Of a DNA stretch of 64,000 nt, positions 35,681-47,282 are shown in pieces. Numbering within the stretch: position 1 is the stretch's first letter; each line of letters opens with the position of its first letter. The stretch covers positions 37,928 through 101,927 of the forward strand of contig NZ_JAERVJ010000009.1 of assembly GCF_016745395.1 (NCBI RefSeq). The letters are read 5' to 3'. Origin of the DNA: Methylocystis sp. Sn-Cys (GTDB lineage Bacteria > Pseudomonadota > Alphaproteobacteria > Rhizobiales > Beijerinckiaceae). The notes beneath the pieces were generated by a model. It saw only the letters and a program-made list of their open reading frames with translations. It had not been told where the DNA came from and searched no databases. The position numbers and the translations under genes were made by a program.

Positions 35681-35720
35681 AAAAGCGCGGGGACTCACTC
35701 AATCCCGCGCCTTTGGCGCG

Positions 35721-35742
35721 CCCCTCCCCCTAAAGGGAGGGG
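35721..35742 (-). terminator. Hairpin after glyA
   Basis: CCCCTCCC (35721-35728) pairs with GGGAGGGG (35735-35742), 17 bases past the glyA stop on the minus strand. No clear U-run, so termination is inferred. Confidence 0.4.
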
Positions 35743-35758
35743 TGCAAGCATCATCAAA

Positions 35759-37036
<1,278 letters not shown>

Positions 37037-37468
37037 TGAATGTCCTCTAGCCTAAGGGGCGCGAGAGATAGCGAAAAAACCGGCCTCCCCGTCTCGAGCG
37101 GCGAACCCGGGCCCTCCATGTCGCGCATTGTTGAGGCGTTCGCTCTATCACGGCCCGCGCGAGACGGGAAGAGCGGGGATGGAGGGCTGGGGACAGGTTG
37201 GGCGCGGGGGAATTCCTGCCCTGGGCCGAGATTTTCACCCTTTTACGCGGTTTCGCGACTGGGCGAAGGCGGATGCCTGGAAGCGATTGTTCGACGCCGT
37301 CTCGGACGGGCCAGCCATCGAATGTGCCATGAGTGACGACACGCTCGTCGCGACGCCGCCGATACGCAACGGCGCCCCGAAGAACGGGCCCGAGTTTCAC
37401 GGGACTCCGATGGCGAGGAGCGATCTTTCTAATTCTAGGCATACAGCAGGCGCGACGCGCGATATGCA
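37037..37468. other. Intergenic region without a recognised gene
   Basis: 432 bases between the glyA start and the stop of the Hhe-like gene. Open frames on both strands are short, lack ribosome sites and show no family features. The part next to glyA should hold its promoter and leader. No riboswitch core, tRNA or long repeat is recognised. Confidence 0.5.
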
Positions 37469-40400
37469 CTATCGCTCTCGAACCAATTCCTCATTCGACG
37501 AGTCATCGTCCACGACACACATGAGGACGCCCGCCTGTGTCGTCAGTATTCCTCCTTCGACCGCCTCGTCGATCTGTTTTTGGATGACGTCCCGCACGTT
37601 GGCGCCGGTCGATCTGATGCCGAACATCCTGGAAACCGCTTGCACGATTTGATCGGAAGTCGCACCTAAACTGCGGCGCACGACATCGACCACGGCTGAG
37701 CGGATTTCCGAAGGCGGCAGCATGTCCGCTCGTCGCAGTGTCTGCGAGGCCGCGGCGCTTCGGTCTCGAACGCGGACGGGCGAATTGGGAATTGACAGGA
37801 AATCGCCCACGTTTTCGACCCGACCCGTCGTAACGGCGACGCCAATCGCGGCTTCGACTGCTTGCTGAATACGATTTCCCGCTCTCTTGAGACCGAAAGC
37901 GTCCCGAATACGGCTGACGACTTCGTCGGAATGGACAGGATCTTCGATCCGCACCGCCTCCTCGACGAGCGTGACTAGAATGCCGATCGGCGCTTCGTGC
38001 AATTCACCGGCCCAATTCGAGGGCCGGCTCAACACCGCTTCGATATAAGCGTCGCTCGAACTCTGGGACTCTTCGCCAACGGGAACAAGGCCGATCTCCG
38101 TGACGTCCTCCCGCTCGATGGTGACGATGTCGACCGGCGCCGCGCGAGCCGTTCTCACCGCCGCAGCGTCATGCTCCTCTTTGGCCGATTGTATTTTGGC
38201 GATGATGAGATCGAGCTGCTCGGCCGGACGTTGAAACCAATCGGCGCTCCACACGCGATGAATGGTCCAGCCGTGATTTTCGAGCACCGACTGCCGTAGC
38301 CGGTCGCGGTCGCGCGCCGAGCGGGAGTCGTGGTAGGCGGCGCCGTCGCACTCGATTCCGAGCAGATAGCGGCCCGGCCGCGCCTCGTCGGCGACGGCGA
38401 GATCGATGAAGAAACCTGCGAGACCGACCTGACGATGAACCTGATAGCCGCGCGCCTGAAGAGCCTTGGCGACCTGCTCCTCGAACACGCTGTCATGGTC
38501 GCGGCCGGTGCTCTCCGCCAAGGTCAGCCGTCCTGTCCGCGCGTAATGCAGGAACAGACGAAAGGCGAAAACGCCCTTCCGGGTCGACGCGAAATCCGGT
38601 TCGATATCCTCGTCGGTCATCGAGGCGAAAACTTCGCAGCGCTGCTTGGCGCGAGAAATCAGCACATTCAGGCGACGCTCGCCGCCTTCGGCGCCAAGCG
38701 GTCCGAAACGCATCGGAACGCGGCCCCCTGCGGTCGTCGGCCCGTATCCGACGGAGATGAAGATCACGTCGCGCTCGTCGCCTTGCACGTTTTCGAGGTT
38801 TTTGACGAAAAACGGCTCCGCATGATGAGTCTGAAAGAACGCCTCCGTCTCCGCCGGCAATGTACGGCGTATGAGCTCCAACTGATCGAGGATCGCGCGT
38901 CGCTGCGCGACCGAGAAAGCGACGACGCCGAGCGATAGAGTCGAATGCTCGCGCGCGTGAGCTGCGATCGCCTGCGCGACGATCTTGGCTTCGACCTGAT
39001 TGGTGCGGGAGGCGCCAGCTTCGAACAGGCCTTGCTCTATGTGATGGAAGCGCAGTCCCATGCCGGCTTCGGATGTATAGGGGCTCGGAACGATGAAGAG
39101 CTTGCCCTCGTAGAATTGGCGGTTGCTGACTGCGATCAGCGACTGGTGCCGGCTGCGATAGTGCCATCGGAGCATCCGCGTCGGCAGGCCACGCGCCGTG
39201 AATAGACCGAGGATGCTCTCTATGTCTGCGACCCGGCCGCCGTCATCCTCGTCCTCATCGTCGGCGGCGCCGGTCATTTTCGAGAAAAAGGCCGTCGGCG
39301 GCAGTTGTTTCGGATCGCCGACCACCACGACTTGCTTTGCGCGCGCGATGGCGCCGAGCGCGTCGACCGGCTGGATCTGGCTCGCCTCGTCCATCACCAA
39401 TAGGTCGAAATCGACCACGCCCGGAACGAGAAACTGCGCCACTGAGAGCGGGCTCATCATGAAGACCGGCTTGAGCGCCTGCACCGCCGGCCCGGCCTTC
39501 TCCATGAGCTTGCGGATCGGCATATGGCCGCGCTTCTTCTGAATTTCGGCGCGCAGCGCGCCCACTGGACCGACGGAGCCGCCGTCCCGAGGAGGAATCT
39601 GCTTGTGATGCGCACGCACGACCTCGAGGCCGGCCATCGCCATCCGCTGACGGTCGAGATCGGCGAACTCGCGCACCTTGCGGCCATGCAGCGTTCCATC
39701 GAACCGACCGAGCTCCGGCTCCAGACGCACTTGGTCCGCGTGGACGGCTTCGTAATAGGCCATCTCGAACGCCGAGATGACCTCGCCTGCATTCAACCTG
39801 CCATCCTCCAGTCGCCCGACGACCTCTGCGCAGCCGAGCGCCCGGCCTCGGTCCGCGCGATCTCGATAGGCGACCCATTTGGACAATTGTTCGCCGCCGG
39901 CAGCCCAGTCGCCGAGCCGCTGTCGCAAACTTTCGAGCGACACGGAGCCGATGGTCGTCGTCCCGAGACCTCTTTGGAGGTCGAAGGACATCGCAGCGAG
40001 CGCGGCGTCGAGATCGGCGACGAGCGACGACCGATCCCCTTGGATCGCATCGGCGCGATCGGCGAGCGCGCGCCGATCCTCGATCCGACTCGCCAACAGC
40101 CGGATGTCGCCGTTGCCGTCGATCCACTTGGCGGCGCTCGCCAGCGTAGTCCACTCGGATGCATTGCCGCGCCACGCTATGCCGAAGGCCGAGCGGCCGA
40201 GCGTCTCGCCCGAGGTCAGCGCCTCGGCGCATGTGCGCCCTTCTGCGAGGCGAGCCAACATATCCAGCCGAACAGCCAGAATGGTGAGCGAGGCTTTCTC
40301 GATCGCCGCCACGGCGCGGTCGGCGGCGTGGAAGCGTCTCGCAGCGTCAAGCACGGGAGCGATCTCGGCCCTGTCAGCCGTCGGCGCCACGCCGAACAAT

Positions 40401-43078
40401 AGGTCGCGCTCCTCCAAGTCGTTCCAGAGCGCTCTGAGGACCGGCGCCGCCTCGACGAGAAGCTTTGCGGTCCGCTCCATGCAGGACGCAATCATTTCGC
40501 GGTCGGGACTATTCGCCGCGACGCGTCTCGGCTCGTCGCCGAGCCCCTTCAGCGACCGCATCCATTCGACAAGCGCTGACAATGGCGCCGAAGCGGAACG
40601 GTCGCTCCTCCAGTCGGAGGCGAAAACCTTCCGTCCGAAGTCGTCGTCGCTCTCGATGAGCCGCTTGGCGCCTTGGCCCCGCGTGAGCGCATCGAGCTGC
40701 GCGAGCGTATCCGCCAAGGGCTGATCCGGATTGCGAAGGACCGAGCGAGCCAAGGCGTTGGCGCGTCGCCACTCGCCGCTCAGAATTTTGAAGAGTCCGT
40801 CGCCATGATAAGCGAGCGTCGTCCGCGCGTCCGACAAATCCATCGTCCAAGCCGCATCCGACAGGCCGGAGCCGATCTCCGCCCGCGCCTGCTCGAGCGC
40901 GCGAATGGCGTCGGCGAGATCGGCCGCGCGCTCGACGTTATCGCTCCATAGATCATTCGCAAAAGCTTCGGCGCTCGCCGCGGGCGCCGCTACGACACGC
41001 TCGCCGATCTGCATGAGACGCCGGACGTCGGCGAGCGTGAGCGGCGTCGCGAGGGCCATCGTGTCCGCCAACGCCTTCGCCTCGACGGCGAGGCGCGGGA
41101 GAACGGCGACCAGCGTTCCGAGGCGCTCGAAAGCCGCCGAAGAAAAGGCGGGCGGCAGCAGCGCCAGAGTCTCGCGAAGAGGCGCAACCTCCATTTCCCA
41201 CGCCTCGTCGTGGAAGACGCTCGCCAAGTCGGCCCTGAGGCTCGCATAACGCGCGCCGCTCATCAGCAAACTCCGAATAGAGTCGCGACCGTTGCCCCAG
41301 ACGCTCGCGCCGAGCGCGTCGCCGGAGAGGTCCGGCGCGGCGGCGATGCGTCGAGCGAGTTCGATCGCAGGAGAAATCTCGTCGAGCGTCGTCGCAGGCG
41401 CGCACTCGAGAATAGACGCGAGGCCGACCTGCGACGCTTCGAGCGCATCCAGCCTTTCGCTGAGCGCGGCGAAACGCGTGGTCAGGCGCTCAACTTCCAA
41501 GGGCGTGACGGCGGCGAGCCCGACGCCGCGCCAGATGTGATCGTCGGGCTTGCCGATCGCCTCGACGCGCTCGACCAGCTCGGAAAGCACCGCGTGGCGT
41601 TCCAAAAATTCGTCGGCCGTCCATTCCGCAGGAGCTTGCAGCGCAATGTCGTTCGGCTTTTCGCCTGCGAGCCGCAGGCGGACGAGTTGTCCGATCGCCT
41701 GATAGGGCGTCAACCCGGCCGCGGCATGTGGCTGGTGCATTCTCGCGGCATGCGCATTCAGCCCGTCTCGCGTCTCGGTCAAACGTGCGCACAATGAGCC
41801 TGCGTCCGGCCCCCTCGGCGCCCCGAGCTCCCAGGTGCGGCGCAATTCTTCGAGGACGGCGCGCTTGTTGGCCTTGTTGCTATGCAGCTCCAGACAGGCG
41901 TCTCCGACCCCATTTGCGTCGAGCCGGCGCTTCACCACGTCCAGCGCCGCCATTTTCTCCGCGACGAAGAGCACCGTTTTTCCGTCCGCCACGGCGGAAG
42001 CGATGATATTGGCGATCGTCTGGCTCTTGCCGGTTCCGGGCGGCCCTTGGATCACCATGTCGCGCCCGTGACGCACCTCGTGAATGGCGAGCGCCTGGCT
42101 GCTGTCGCTGTCGACGATGTGCAGCATTTCGGCGGGCGGAATGAACGGATCGATCTTGGCGTCCTCGTGGATCATGCCCTCCGAGCCGTCGAAGCCGTCG
42201 ATGAGCAGACTGCGGATCAGCGGCCGATCGCTGATCCGCGCATGATCCGGCCAAGTCTCGGGATCGAGATCGCGATACATGAGGAACTTGGCGAAGGAGA
42301 AGAAGCCGAGCGCCATGTCGTCATGTTGAACCGCCCAGCCCGGCTTTTCGGCGACGGCTTCCGCCACGCCGTCCATATAGGCGATCGGGTCGAAACTCTC
42401 GGACGCTTCGAAGTCGGGCAATCGTATGCCGTGGATGCGTTCGAGATAGGCTTCGAGCGACAGATTAGACGCGAATTCCTCCGGCCGCGCGCGGAGCTTG
42501 AACTTCTCGCCCGCATTGCCGCGTTCGAGAGCGACGGGCGCAAGCAGCAGCGGCGCGAAACGAATATTGGCAGCATTCGCCGGGTCGATCCACTTCAGCG
42601 CGCCGAGCGTGAGATAGAGGATGTTGACGCCCTGCTCCTCCTCGAGCGTGCGCGCGTCGTAATAGAGCTCGAGCAGCCGCTTCTGAAGCCCCTTCGGCGT
42701 CAGCCGGGTTTGAAGCCGCGTGTCCGAATGTCGGCTGAACACGCCGCGCTCGTCCGCGACATCGTCTTCTGGCTGGGCGAGGTCGGAGATTTCCTCGCTT
42801 TCGCTCTCCGGCTCGCCATCGCCCACGCGCGCCGCCTTCCCGGCGACGAAGGTGAAGGCCTTGCCCTCGCGTATCAGCAGGCGAAAGACTTCGGCGCTCT
42901 TCTCATCCACGATTTCGAGCGACCGCCCCGCCTTGGCGGAACGCGGCATGTTGAGCAGCCGATTTCGCGCCGAGAGGTCCAGCAATTCCATACGCGCGCG
43001 ATCGAGCTTTTCGGCGATCGGCAGATTACTTTGAAATACCGAGACATTTTCGTCTTCGGGATGAACAATGGCGTCCAT
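37469..43078 (-). CDS. Hhe-like antiviral helicase-nuclease (DUF4011-helicase-Vsr-DUF3320)
   Basis: 1869 residues in one unbroken frame. The N-terminal DUF4011-like region (LDLSARNRLLNM, LYYDARTLEEEQGVNILYL) leads into a split SF1 helicase: Walker A IQGPPGTGKSQTIANII (about 343-358), a ~850-residue helical insertion, then Walker B LLVMDEASQIQPVDA (about 1228), VVVGDPKQLPPTAFF, ENVQGDERDVIFISVGYG and RRLNVLISRAKQ. A Vsr/REase_MTES-like PD-(D/E)xK nuclease follows (about 1528-1625: FEEQV, FFIDLAV, LGIECDG), then a DUF3320-like segment (about 1690-1780) and a second winged-helix-like repeat to the end. This order is that of the single-gene Hhe defence protein. It is divergent from a SNF2/SWIM pair. 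Antiviral function is inferred from architecture. Confidence 0.8.
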   Translation of the reverse strand: MDAIVHPEDENVSVFQSNLPIAEKLDRARMELLDLSARNRLLNMPRSAKAGRSLEIVDEKSAEVFRLLIREGKAFTFVAGKAARVGDGEPESESEEISDLAQPEDDVADERGVFSRHSDTRLQTRLTPKGLQKRLLELYYDARTLEEEQGVNILYLTLGALKWIDPANAANIRFAPLLLAPVALERGNAGEKFKLRARPEEFASNLSLEAYLERIHGIRLPDFEASESFDPIAYMDGVAEAVAEKPGWAVQHDDMALGFFSFAKFLMYRDLDPETWPDHARISDRPLIRSLLIDGFDGSEGMIHEDAKIDPFIPPAEMLHIVDSDSSQALAIHEVRHGRDMVIQGPPGTGKSQTIANIIASAVADGKTVLFVAEKMAALDVVKRRLDANGVGDACLELHSNKANKRAVLEELRRTWELGAPRGPDAGSLCARLTETRDGLNAHAARMHQPHAAAGLTPYQAIGQLVRLRLAGEKPNDIALQAPAEWTADEFLERHAVLSELVERVEAIGKPDDHIWRGVGLAAVTPLEVERLTTRFAALSERLDALEASQVGLASILECAPATTLDEISPAIELARRIAAAPDLSGDALGASVWGNGRDSIRSLLMSGARYASLRADLASVFHDEAWEMEVAPLRETLALLPPAFSSAAFERLGTLVAVLPRLAVEAKALADTMALATPLTLADVRRLMQIGERVVAAPAASAEAFANDLWSDNVERAADLADAIRALEQARAEIGSGLSDAAWTMDLSDARTTLAYHGDGLFKILSGEWRRANALARSVLRNPDQPLADTLAQLDALTRGQGAKRLIESDDDFGRKVFASDWRSDRSASAPLSALVEWMRSLKGLGDEPRRVAANSPDREMIASCMERTAKLLVEAAPVLRALWNDLEERDLLFGVAPTADRAEIAPVLDAARRFHAADRAVAAIEKASLTILAVRLDMLARLAEGRTCAEALTSGETLGRSAFGIAWRGNASEWTTLASAAKWIDGNGDIRLLASRIEDRRALADRADAIQGDRSSLVADLDAALAAMSFDLQRGLGTTTIGSVSLESLRQRLGDWAAGGEQLSKWVAYRDRADRGRALGCAEVVGRLEDGRLNAGEVISAFEMAYYEAVHADQVRLEPELGRFDGTLHGRKVREFADLDRQRMAMAGLEVVRAHHKQIPPRDGGSVGPVGALRAEIQKKRGHMPIRKLMEKAGPAVQALKPVFMMSPLSVAQFLVPGVVDFDLLVMDEASQIQPVDALGAIARAKQVVVVGDPKQLPPTAFFSKMTGAADDEDEDDGGRVADIESILGLFTARGLPTRMLRWHYRSRHQSLIAVSNRQFYEGKLFIVPSPYTSEAGMGLRFHHIEQGLFEAGASRTNQVEAKIVAQAIAAHAREHSTLSLGVVAFSVAQRRAILDQLELIRRTLPAETEAFFQTHHAEPFFVKNLENVQGDERDVIFISVGYGPTTAGGRVPMRFGPLGAEGGERRLNVLISRAKQRCEVFASMTDEDIEPDFASTRKGVFAFRLFLHYARTGRLTLAESTGRDHDSVFEEQVAKALQARGYQVHRQVGLAGFFIDLAVADEARPGRYLLGIECDGAAYHDSRSARDRDRLRQSVLENHGWTIHRVWSADWFQRPAEQLDLIIAKIQSAKEEHDAAAVRTARAAPVDIVTIEREDVTEIGLVPVGEESQSSSDAYIEAVLSRPSNWAGELHEAPIGILVTLVEEAVRIEDPVHSDEVVSRIRDAFGLKRAGNRIQQAVEAAIGVAVTTGRVENVGDFLSIPNSPVRVRDRSAAASQTLRRADMLPPSEIRSAVVDVVRRSLGATSDQIVQAVSRMFGIRSTGANVRDVIQKQIDEAVEGGILTTQAGVLMCVVDDDSSNEELVRER

Positions 43079-43357
43079 CTAAATACGCGTCCCTCATTCA
43101 GGATGAAACAAATTCTATTCAGAGCAACGACCACGCCAGCCGCTACGCGCTGGCCGGCGACGATATTCGGCAAAACGCGATCAGCCAAGCCAAAGTCCGC
43201 GCGCCGACGTCTTATGATGATTTTTTCGCAGCCGGCCGGCGCGTCGAAGGCGTCTTTGAAAAGCAAGCGAACAACGGCGGCATCGCTTCCGAGGCGGCGC
43301 CCTCGACGATCTCCTGATAATGTGAATCGCTCACCTTCTAAAGACGACTGATCGCTC

Positions 43358-46033
43358 ATGCCAGCTACACTCATGCCCGTTCTGACGCCGCATGGCGCGC
43401 TGCGCCTCGAGAGGCGGGAGGGCGAGTCGCAAGTCGACGACGAGGTTGCGGCTCGCCTCGAAGCACATTTTGCTCGCGGCGACGGCCATGGTCTGCTGCA
43501 TCTGGGCCTCGCCGGGCCGGGGGCCGATCTGCCTCCGAGCCTGGCTTATTGGCGCGCCTACGCGATGCACTTCGGGCGACTGCTCTGCGCGTCGTCCGAG
43601 GCCGCCGAGGAGCCGCCGTCGGCGCAGGCGCTCGCCGAGCTGGTCGTCGCCGCGCCGCCCATGCCAGGGGGCGAATATCTGAGCGTCGAAAACCTCAGAA
43701 CGCTTTGGGGCAGGATGGCGGAGGCGCTCCGCGCCGAGCTCGCCGCAAGCGGCGCGTCGCTGCGGGATTTCATGACAGCCGAGGATCGGCGCTGGCGACT
43801 GGTCGGGCGCGTGCATCTCAACCTCGCGGAGAACCGGCGCGATCCCGATTTTCCCTTCGCCTTCATGGCGACCTATGCGGCCTCGCTCGCCGAGCACGGG
43901 GCCTTGCGTCATGCGCCGCTCGCGCAGGCCCTGCGCGACTTCGCCGACGACAAGCGCAAGCTGCTCGAGCTGCTGGAGCCCGTCAGCCATGCGGCCGAGC
44001 GGCTGGACTGGCTGAAGGAGATCGTCGACGGCGGCGAAATTTTCCACCCGCTACGCTGGACGCCGAAAGACGCCCTGCGCTTTCTCGAGAGCGTCGAGAC
44101 GATGGAGGCCTCGGGGCTGGTGGTGCGCATGCCGGCGAGCTGGCGCATGAATCGTCCGAGCCGTCCCGAGGTCGAAGCGACGATTGGCTCCAACGCGCCG
44201 TCGCGGGTGGGCGTCGAGCAAATGCTCGACTTCGACTTGCGCGTCACGCTCGACGGCGAGACGCTGACGGCGGAGGAGATCGGGAGTCTGCTCGCGGCGA
44301 CCGACGGTCTCGCGCTGCTGCGCGGCAAATGGATCGAGATCGACAGCGAGCGTCTGAAGACGACGCTCGAGCGTTTCGAAGCGGTGGAAAAGCTCGCCGA
44401 TGCGGAAGGCCTGAATTTCGCACAGGCGATGCGCCTCGTCGCCGGCGCCGATATCGGCGCAAAGGCCGGTGCGCCGGCGGATACGAAATGGGGCCATATC
44501 GACGCGGGGCCCTGGCTCGCCGAGACGCTGCGCGCCTGTCGCGATCCGCAGGCCGCCGCCGAGGCCGATCCAGGCGCCGCCCTGAAGGCCGAGCTGCGCC
44601 CCTATCAAAAGGCCGGCGTGCAATGGCTGGCCTTTCTCACGCGCCTCCAGCTCGGCGCCTGTCTCGCCGACGACATGGGCCTCGGCAAGACCATTCAGCT
44701 CCTCGCGCTGCTTCTCACGGCGAAGCAGCGCGCGCCCGGGGGCGGTCCGAGCATTCTCGTCGCGCCGGCGTCGCTGCTCGCCAATTGGGCGTCAGAGGCC
44801 GCCCGCTTCGCGCCGAGCCTGCGAGTCGTCGTCGTCCACCCGGCTTTCATGCCAGCCGCGGAGCTGAAGCGCGCGACCGCGGAGAGCTTCTCGGCCGCCG
44901 ATCTCATCGTGACGAGCTACGCCACGCTGCTGCGCATAAACGCCTTCGCGGAAACCAAATGGCGCCTGGTCGTGCTCGACGAAGCCCAGGCGATCAAGAA
45001 CCCCAACGCCAAGCAGACGCGCGCGGTAAAGGTGCTGCGCGGGCAGGCGCGCATCGCGCTCACCGGCACGCCGATCGAGAATAATCTTCGCGATCTGTGG
45101 TCGATCTTCGATTTCATCAATCCCGGACTGCTCGGAACGTCCAAGGCCTTCGCCGATTTCGTCAAGCGCCTCGCCTCGAGCGATCCCCCCTCCTATGCGC
45201 CGCTGAAGAAACTCGCGGCGCCCTATATTCTGCGCCGCCTCAAGACCGACAGAAGCGTCATCGCCGATCTTCCCGACAAGACCGAAGTCGCGGCCTATTG
45301 CGCGCTGAGCAAGACCCAGGCGATTCTCTACGAGGCGGCGGTCGCCGAGCTCGAGAAGCGCCTCGAACAGGCGGATGACGACATCGCCCGGCGCGGCCTC
45401 GTTCTATCCATGTTGATGCGGCTCAAGCAGATTTGCAATCACCCCTCGCAATGGCTCGCCGACGGCGCCTACGACCCGGCGCAGAGCGGCAAGTTCGCGC
45501 GGCTCGCGGAGATCGCCGAGACTATCGCCGGTCGTCAGGAAAAGCTGCTGGTCTTCACACAGTTCAAGGAGATCATCCCACCCCTGGAACATTTGCTCGC
45601 CTCCGTCTTCGGCCGATCCGGCCTCGCGCTCCATGGCGGGACGGCGGTAGGAAAGCGCAAGGAGCTCGTGAAAAAATTCCAAGAGGACGAGACTGTCCCT
45701 TTCTTCATCCTGTCGTTGAAAGCGGGCGGCTCGGGCCTCACTCTGACCGCAGCCTCGCATGTCGCGCATTTCGACCGCTGGTGGAATCCGTCCGTGGAAA
45801 ACCAGGCGACCGACCGTGCTTTTCGTATCGGCCAGAAGCGCAACGTCCTCGTGCATAAATTCGTCTGTCGTGGCACGATCGAAGAACGAATCGACGCGCT
45901 GATCGAGTCGAAGCGGCAATTGGCGCAGGACGTCCTCGGGGGCGGACAGGAGATCGACCTCGCGGGAATGAATGATCGCGATATTCTGGCGCTGGTCAGG
46001 CTCGATCTCGACGCCGCGATGAAGGAAACGTGA
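43358..46033 (+). CDS. SNF2-family helicase/ATPase
   Basis: 891 residues. An N-terminal ~400-residue SNF2-associated region precedes the two-lobe motor: LRPYQKAGVQWLAF (Q region), Walker A DDMGLGKTIQ (about 438-447), DEAQAIKNP (about 541), LTGTPIENNL, ICNHPSQW, SLKAGGSGLTLTAASHV and QATDRAFRIGQKRNVLVH. It would translocate on duplex DNA to remodel protein-DNA complexes; bacterial SNF2/SWIM pairs (as YwqA/YwqB of Bacillus) have no settled role. The SWIM gene starts 4 bases after its stop, so they form an operon. It is head-to-head with the Hhe-like gene across 279 bases. Confidence 0.88.
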   Translation: MPATLMPVLTPHGALRLERREGESQVDDEVAARLEAHFARGDGHGLLHLGLAGPGADLPPSLAYWRAYAMHFGRLLCASSEAAEEPPSAQALAELVVAAPPMPGGEYLSVENLRTLWGRMAEALRAELAASGASLRDFMTAEDRRWRLVGRVHLNLAENRRDPDFPFAFMATYAASLAEHGALRHAPLAQALRDFADDKRKLLELLEPVSHAAERLDWLKEIVDGGEIFHPLRWTPKDALRFLESVETMEASGLVVRMPASWRMNRPSRPEVEATIGSNAPSRVGVEQMLDFDLRVTLDGETLTAEEIGSLLAATDGLALLRGKWIEIDSERLKTTLERFEAVEKLADAEGLNFAQAMRLVAGADIGAKAGAPADTKWGHIDAGPWLAETLRACRDPQAAAEADPGAALKAELRPYQKAGVQWLAFLTRLQLGACLADDMGLGKTIQLLALLLTAKQRAPGGGPSILVAPASLLANWASEAARFAPSLRVVVVHPAFMPAAELKRATAESFSAADLIVTSYATLLRINAFAETKWRLVVLDEAQAIKNPNAKQTRAVKVLRGQARIALTGTPIENNLRDLWSIFDFINPGLLGTSKAFADFVKRLASSDPPSYAPLKKLAAPYILRRLKTDRSVIADLPDKTEVAAYCALSKTQAILYEAAVAELEKRLEQADDDIARRGLVLSMLMRLKQICNHPSQWLADGAYDPAQSGKFARLAEIAETIAGRQEKLLVFTQFKEIIPPLEHLLASVFGRSGLALHGGTAVGKRKELVKKFQEDETVPFFILSLKAGGSGLTLTAASHVAHFDRWWNPSVENQATDRAFRIGQKRNVLVHKFVCRGTIEERIDALIESKRQLAQDVLGGGQEIDLAGMNDRDILALVRLDLDAAMKET

Positions 46034-46037
46034 AGCC

Positions 46038-47282
46038 ATGTCCTTCTGGAGCTACCCTCCCTATGTCCCCGTCGCCCAGCGCCGGGCGCAGGCGGCGAAG
46101 GAGGTCGCAAAGCTGAAGAAGAAGGGGCGGGTCATCACGCCCGTCGTTCTCGACGGCCGGAAGATCGCGCAGAGCTTTTGGGGCAAAGCCTGGTGCGACA
46201 ATCTCGAGCGCTATTCCGATTTCGAAACCCGCCTGCCGCGCGGGCGAACCTATGTGCGCAACGGCTCCGTCGTCGATCTTCAAATCGCAAAGGGAAAAGT
46301 CACCGCGCTGGTCAGCGGCTCGGAGATTTATGAAATCGATATCGCCGTGACATCGGCGACGCCTGGGCGCTGGAAAGCGATCTGCCGCGACTGCGCCGGC
46401 TCGATCGCCTCGCTGATCGAATTGCTGAAAGGCAAGATTTCGAAAAATGTCATGGAGCGGGTCTGCCGCGAGAGCGACGGCCTATTCCCAGCCCCGCGCG
46501 AGATCAAAATGTCGTGCTCCTGCCCAGATGGGGCAGATATGTGCAAGCATGTCGCGGCGACGCTCTATGGCGTCGGAGCGCGCCTGGACGCGCAGCCCGA
46601 GCTGCTGTTCCTTCTGCGCGGCGTCGACAGCGCCGATCTGGTCTCGAACGCCGACGCCGGGGCGACCTCCTCTCGCCCGGATGCGAGCCAACGCATCCTC
46701 GCGCAGGACGATGTCGCCGCGCTGTTCGGCATCGACATGTCGCCCATGCCGATCGAGGCCGCGCCCTCGCCCCGAGAGGCGGCGACGATAGCCGCGCCCG
46801 GCGCGACGCGGAAGGCGGCTGGTCCGACAATGGCGGCTTCGAAAGCGCCGGAGTCGAAAAGTCGCAAGGCCAAATCGCCGAGCGCGGCGAACACAAGCCC
46901 GGCGACGACCGCAACTCTCCCGGCAAAGCAAGCGTCCCCGGCTTCTACAAAGCGCGCATCCACGAAGTCCGCAGCAAATGCCTCGACGTCTCGGACGCCT
47001 ATCGCTACGGCCGATGCAAAGTCGCGATTGCAGACCAATAAGGGCAAGACAGGGCAAAAGCGGAGCGAGAAGTCGCCCTCCATGCCCTCCGACGCCGTCG
47101 CCGCGGCTCAGGAAATCTCGGGAACGAAAAGGACGCGCGTCACCGACCTGAAGCCGGTCGCGTCGCCCGGGAAAAGAAACACGCCCAAGGCAAATTCAAC
47201 GGCGCGGAAGACCGAGTCGACAAAGCCAGCAGGGGCCGAGGGAGATTCGAGAAGGCGACGCGCATCCGGTAAAGAGCGGTAG
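46038..47282 (+). CDS. SWIM zinc-finger protein with basic, histone-H1-like tail
   Basis: 414 residues. The N-terminal half has FWGKAWCDNLERYSDFETRL and the SWIM finger CxCx6CxH (CSCPDGADMCKH, about residues 157-168). From about residue 210 the sequence becomes low-complexity, rich in Ala, Lys, Ser, Thr and Pro (for example ASTKRASTKSAANASTSRT), ending RRRRASGKER; this resembles H1-like DNA-binding tails and is longer than I would expect for the family. Pairs with the SNF2 helicase 4 bases upstream. It may target the motor to DNA; that is inference. Confidence 0.8.
   Translation: MSFWSYPPYVPVAQRRAQAAKEVAKLKKKGRVITPVVLDGRKIAQSFWGKAWCDNLERYSDFETRLPRGRTYVRNGSVVDLQIAKGKVTALVSGSEIYEIDIAVTSATPGRWKAICRDCAGSIASLIELLKGKISKNVMERVCRESDGLFPAPREIKMSCSCPDGADMCKHVAATLYGVGARLDAQPELLFLLRGVDSADLVSNADAGATSSRPDASQRILAQDDVAALFGIDMSPMPIEAAPSPREAATIAAPGATRKAAGPTMAASKAPESKSRKAKSPSAANTSPATTATLPAKQASPASTKRASTKSAANASTSRTPIATADAKSRLQTNKGKTGQKRSEKSPSMPSDAVAAAQEISGTKRTRVTDLKPVASPGKRNTPKANSTARKTESTKPAGAEGDSRRRRASGKER

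Noticed and set aside
37037-37250. Riboswitch (glycine or tetrahydrofolate type) ahead of glyA
   Set aside because: No matching conserved core could be recognised in the leader.
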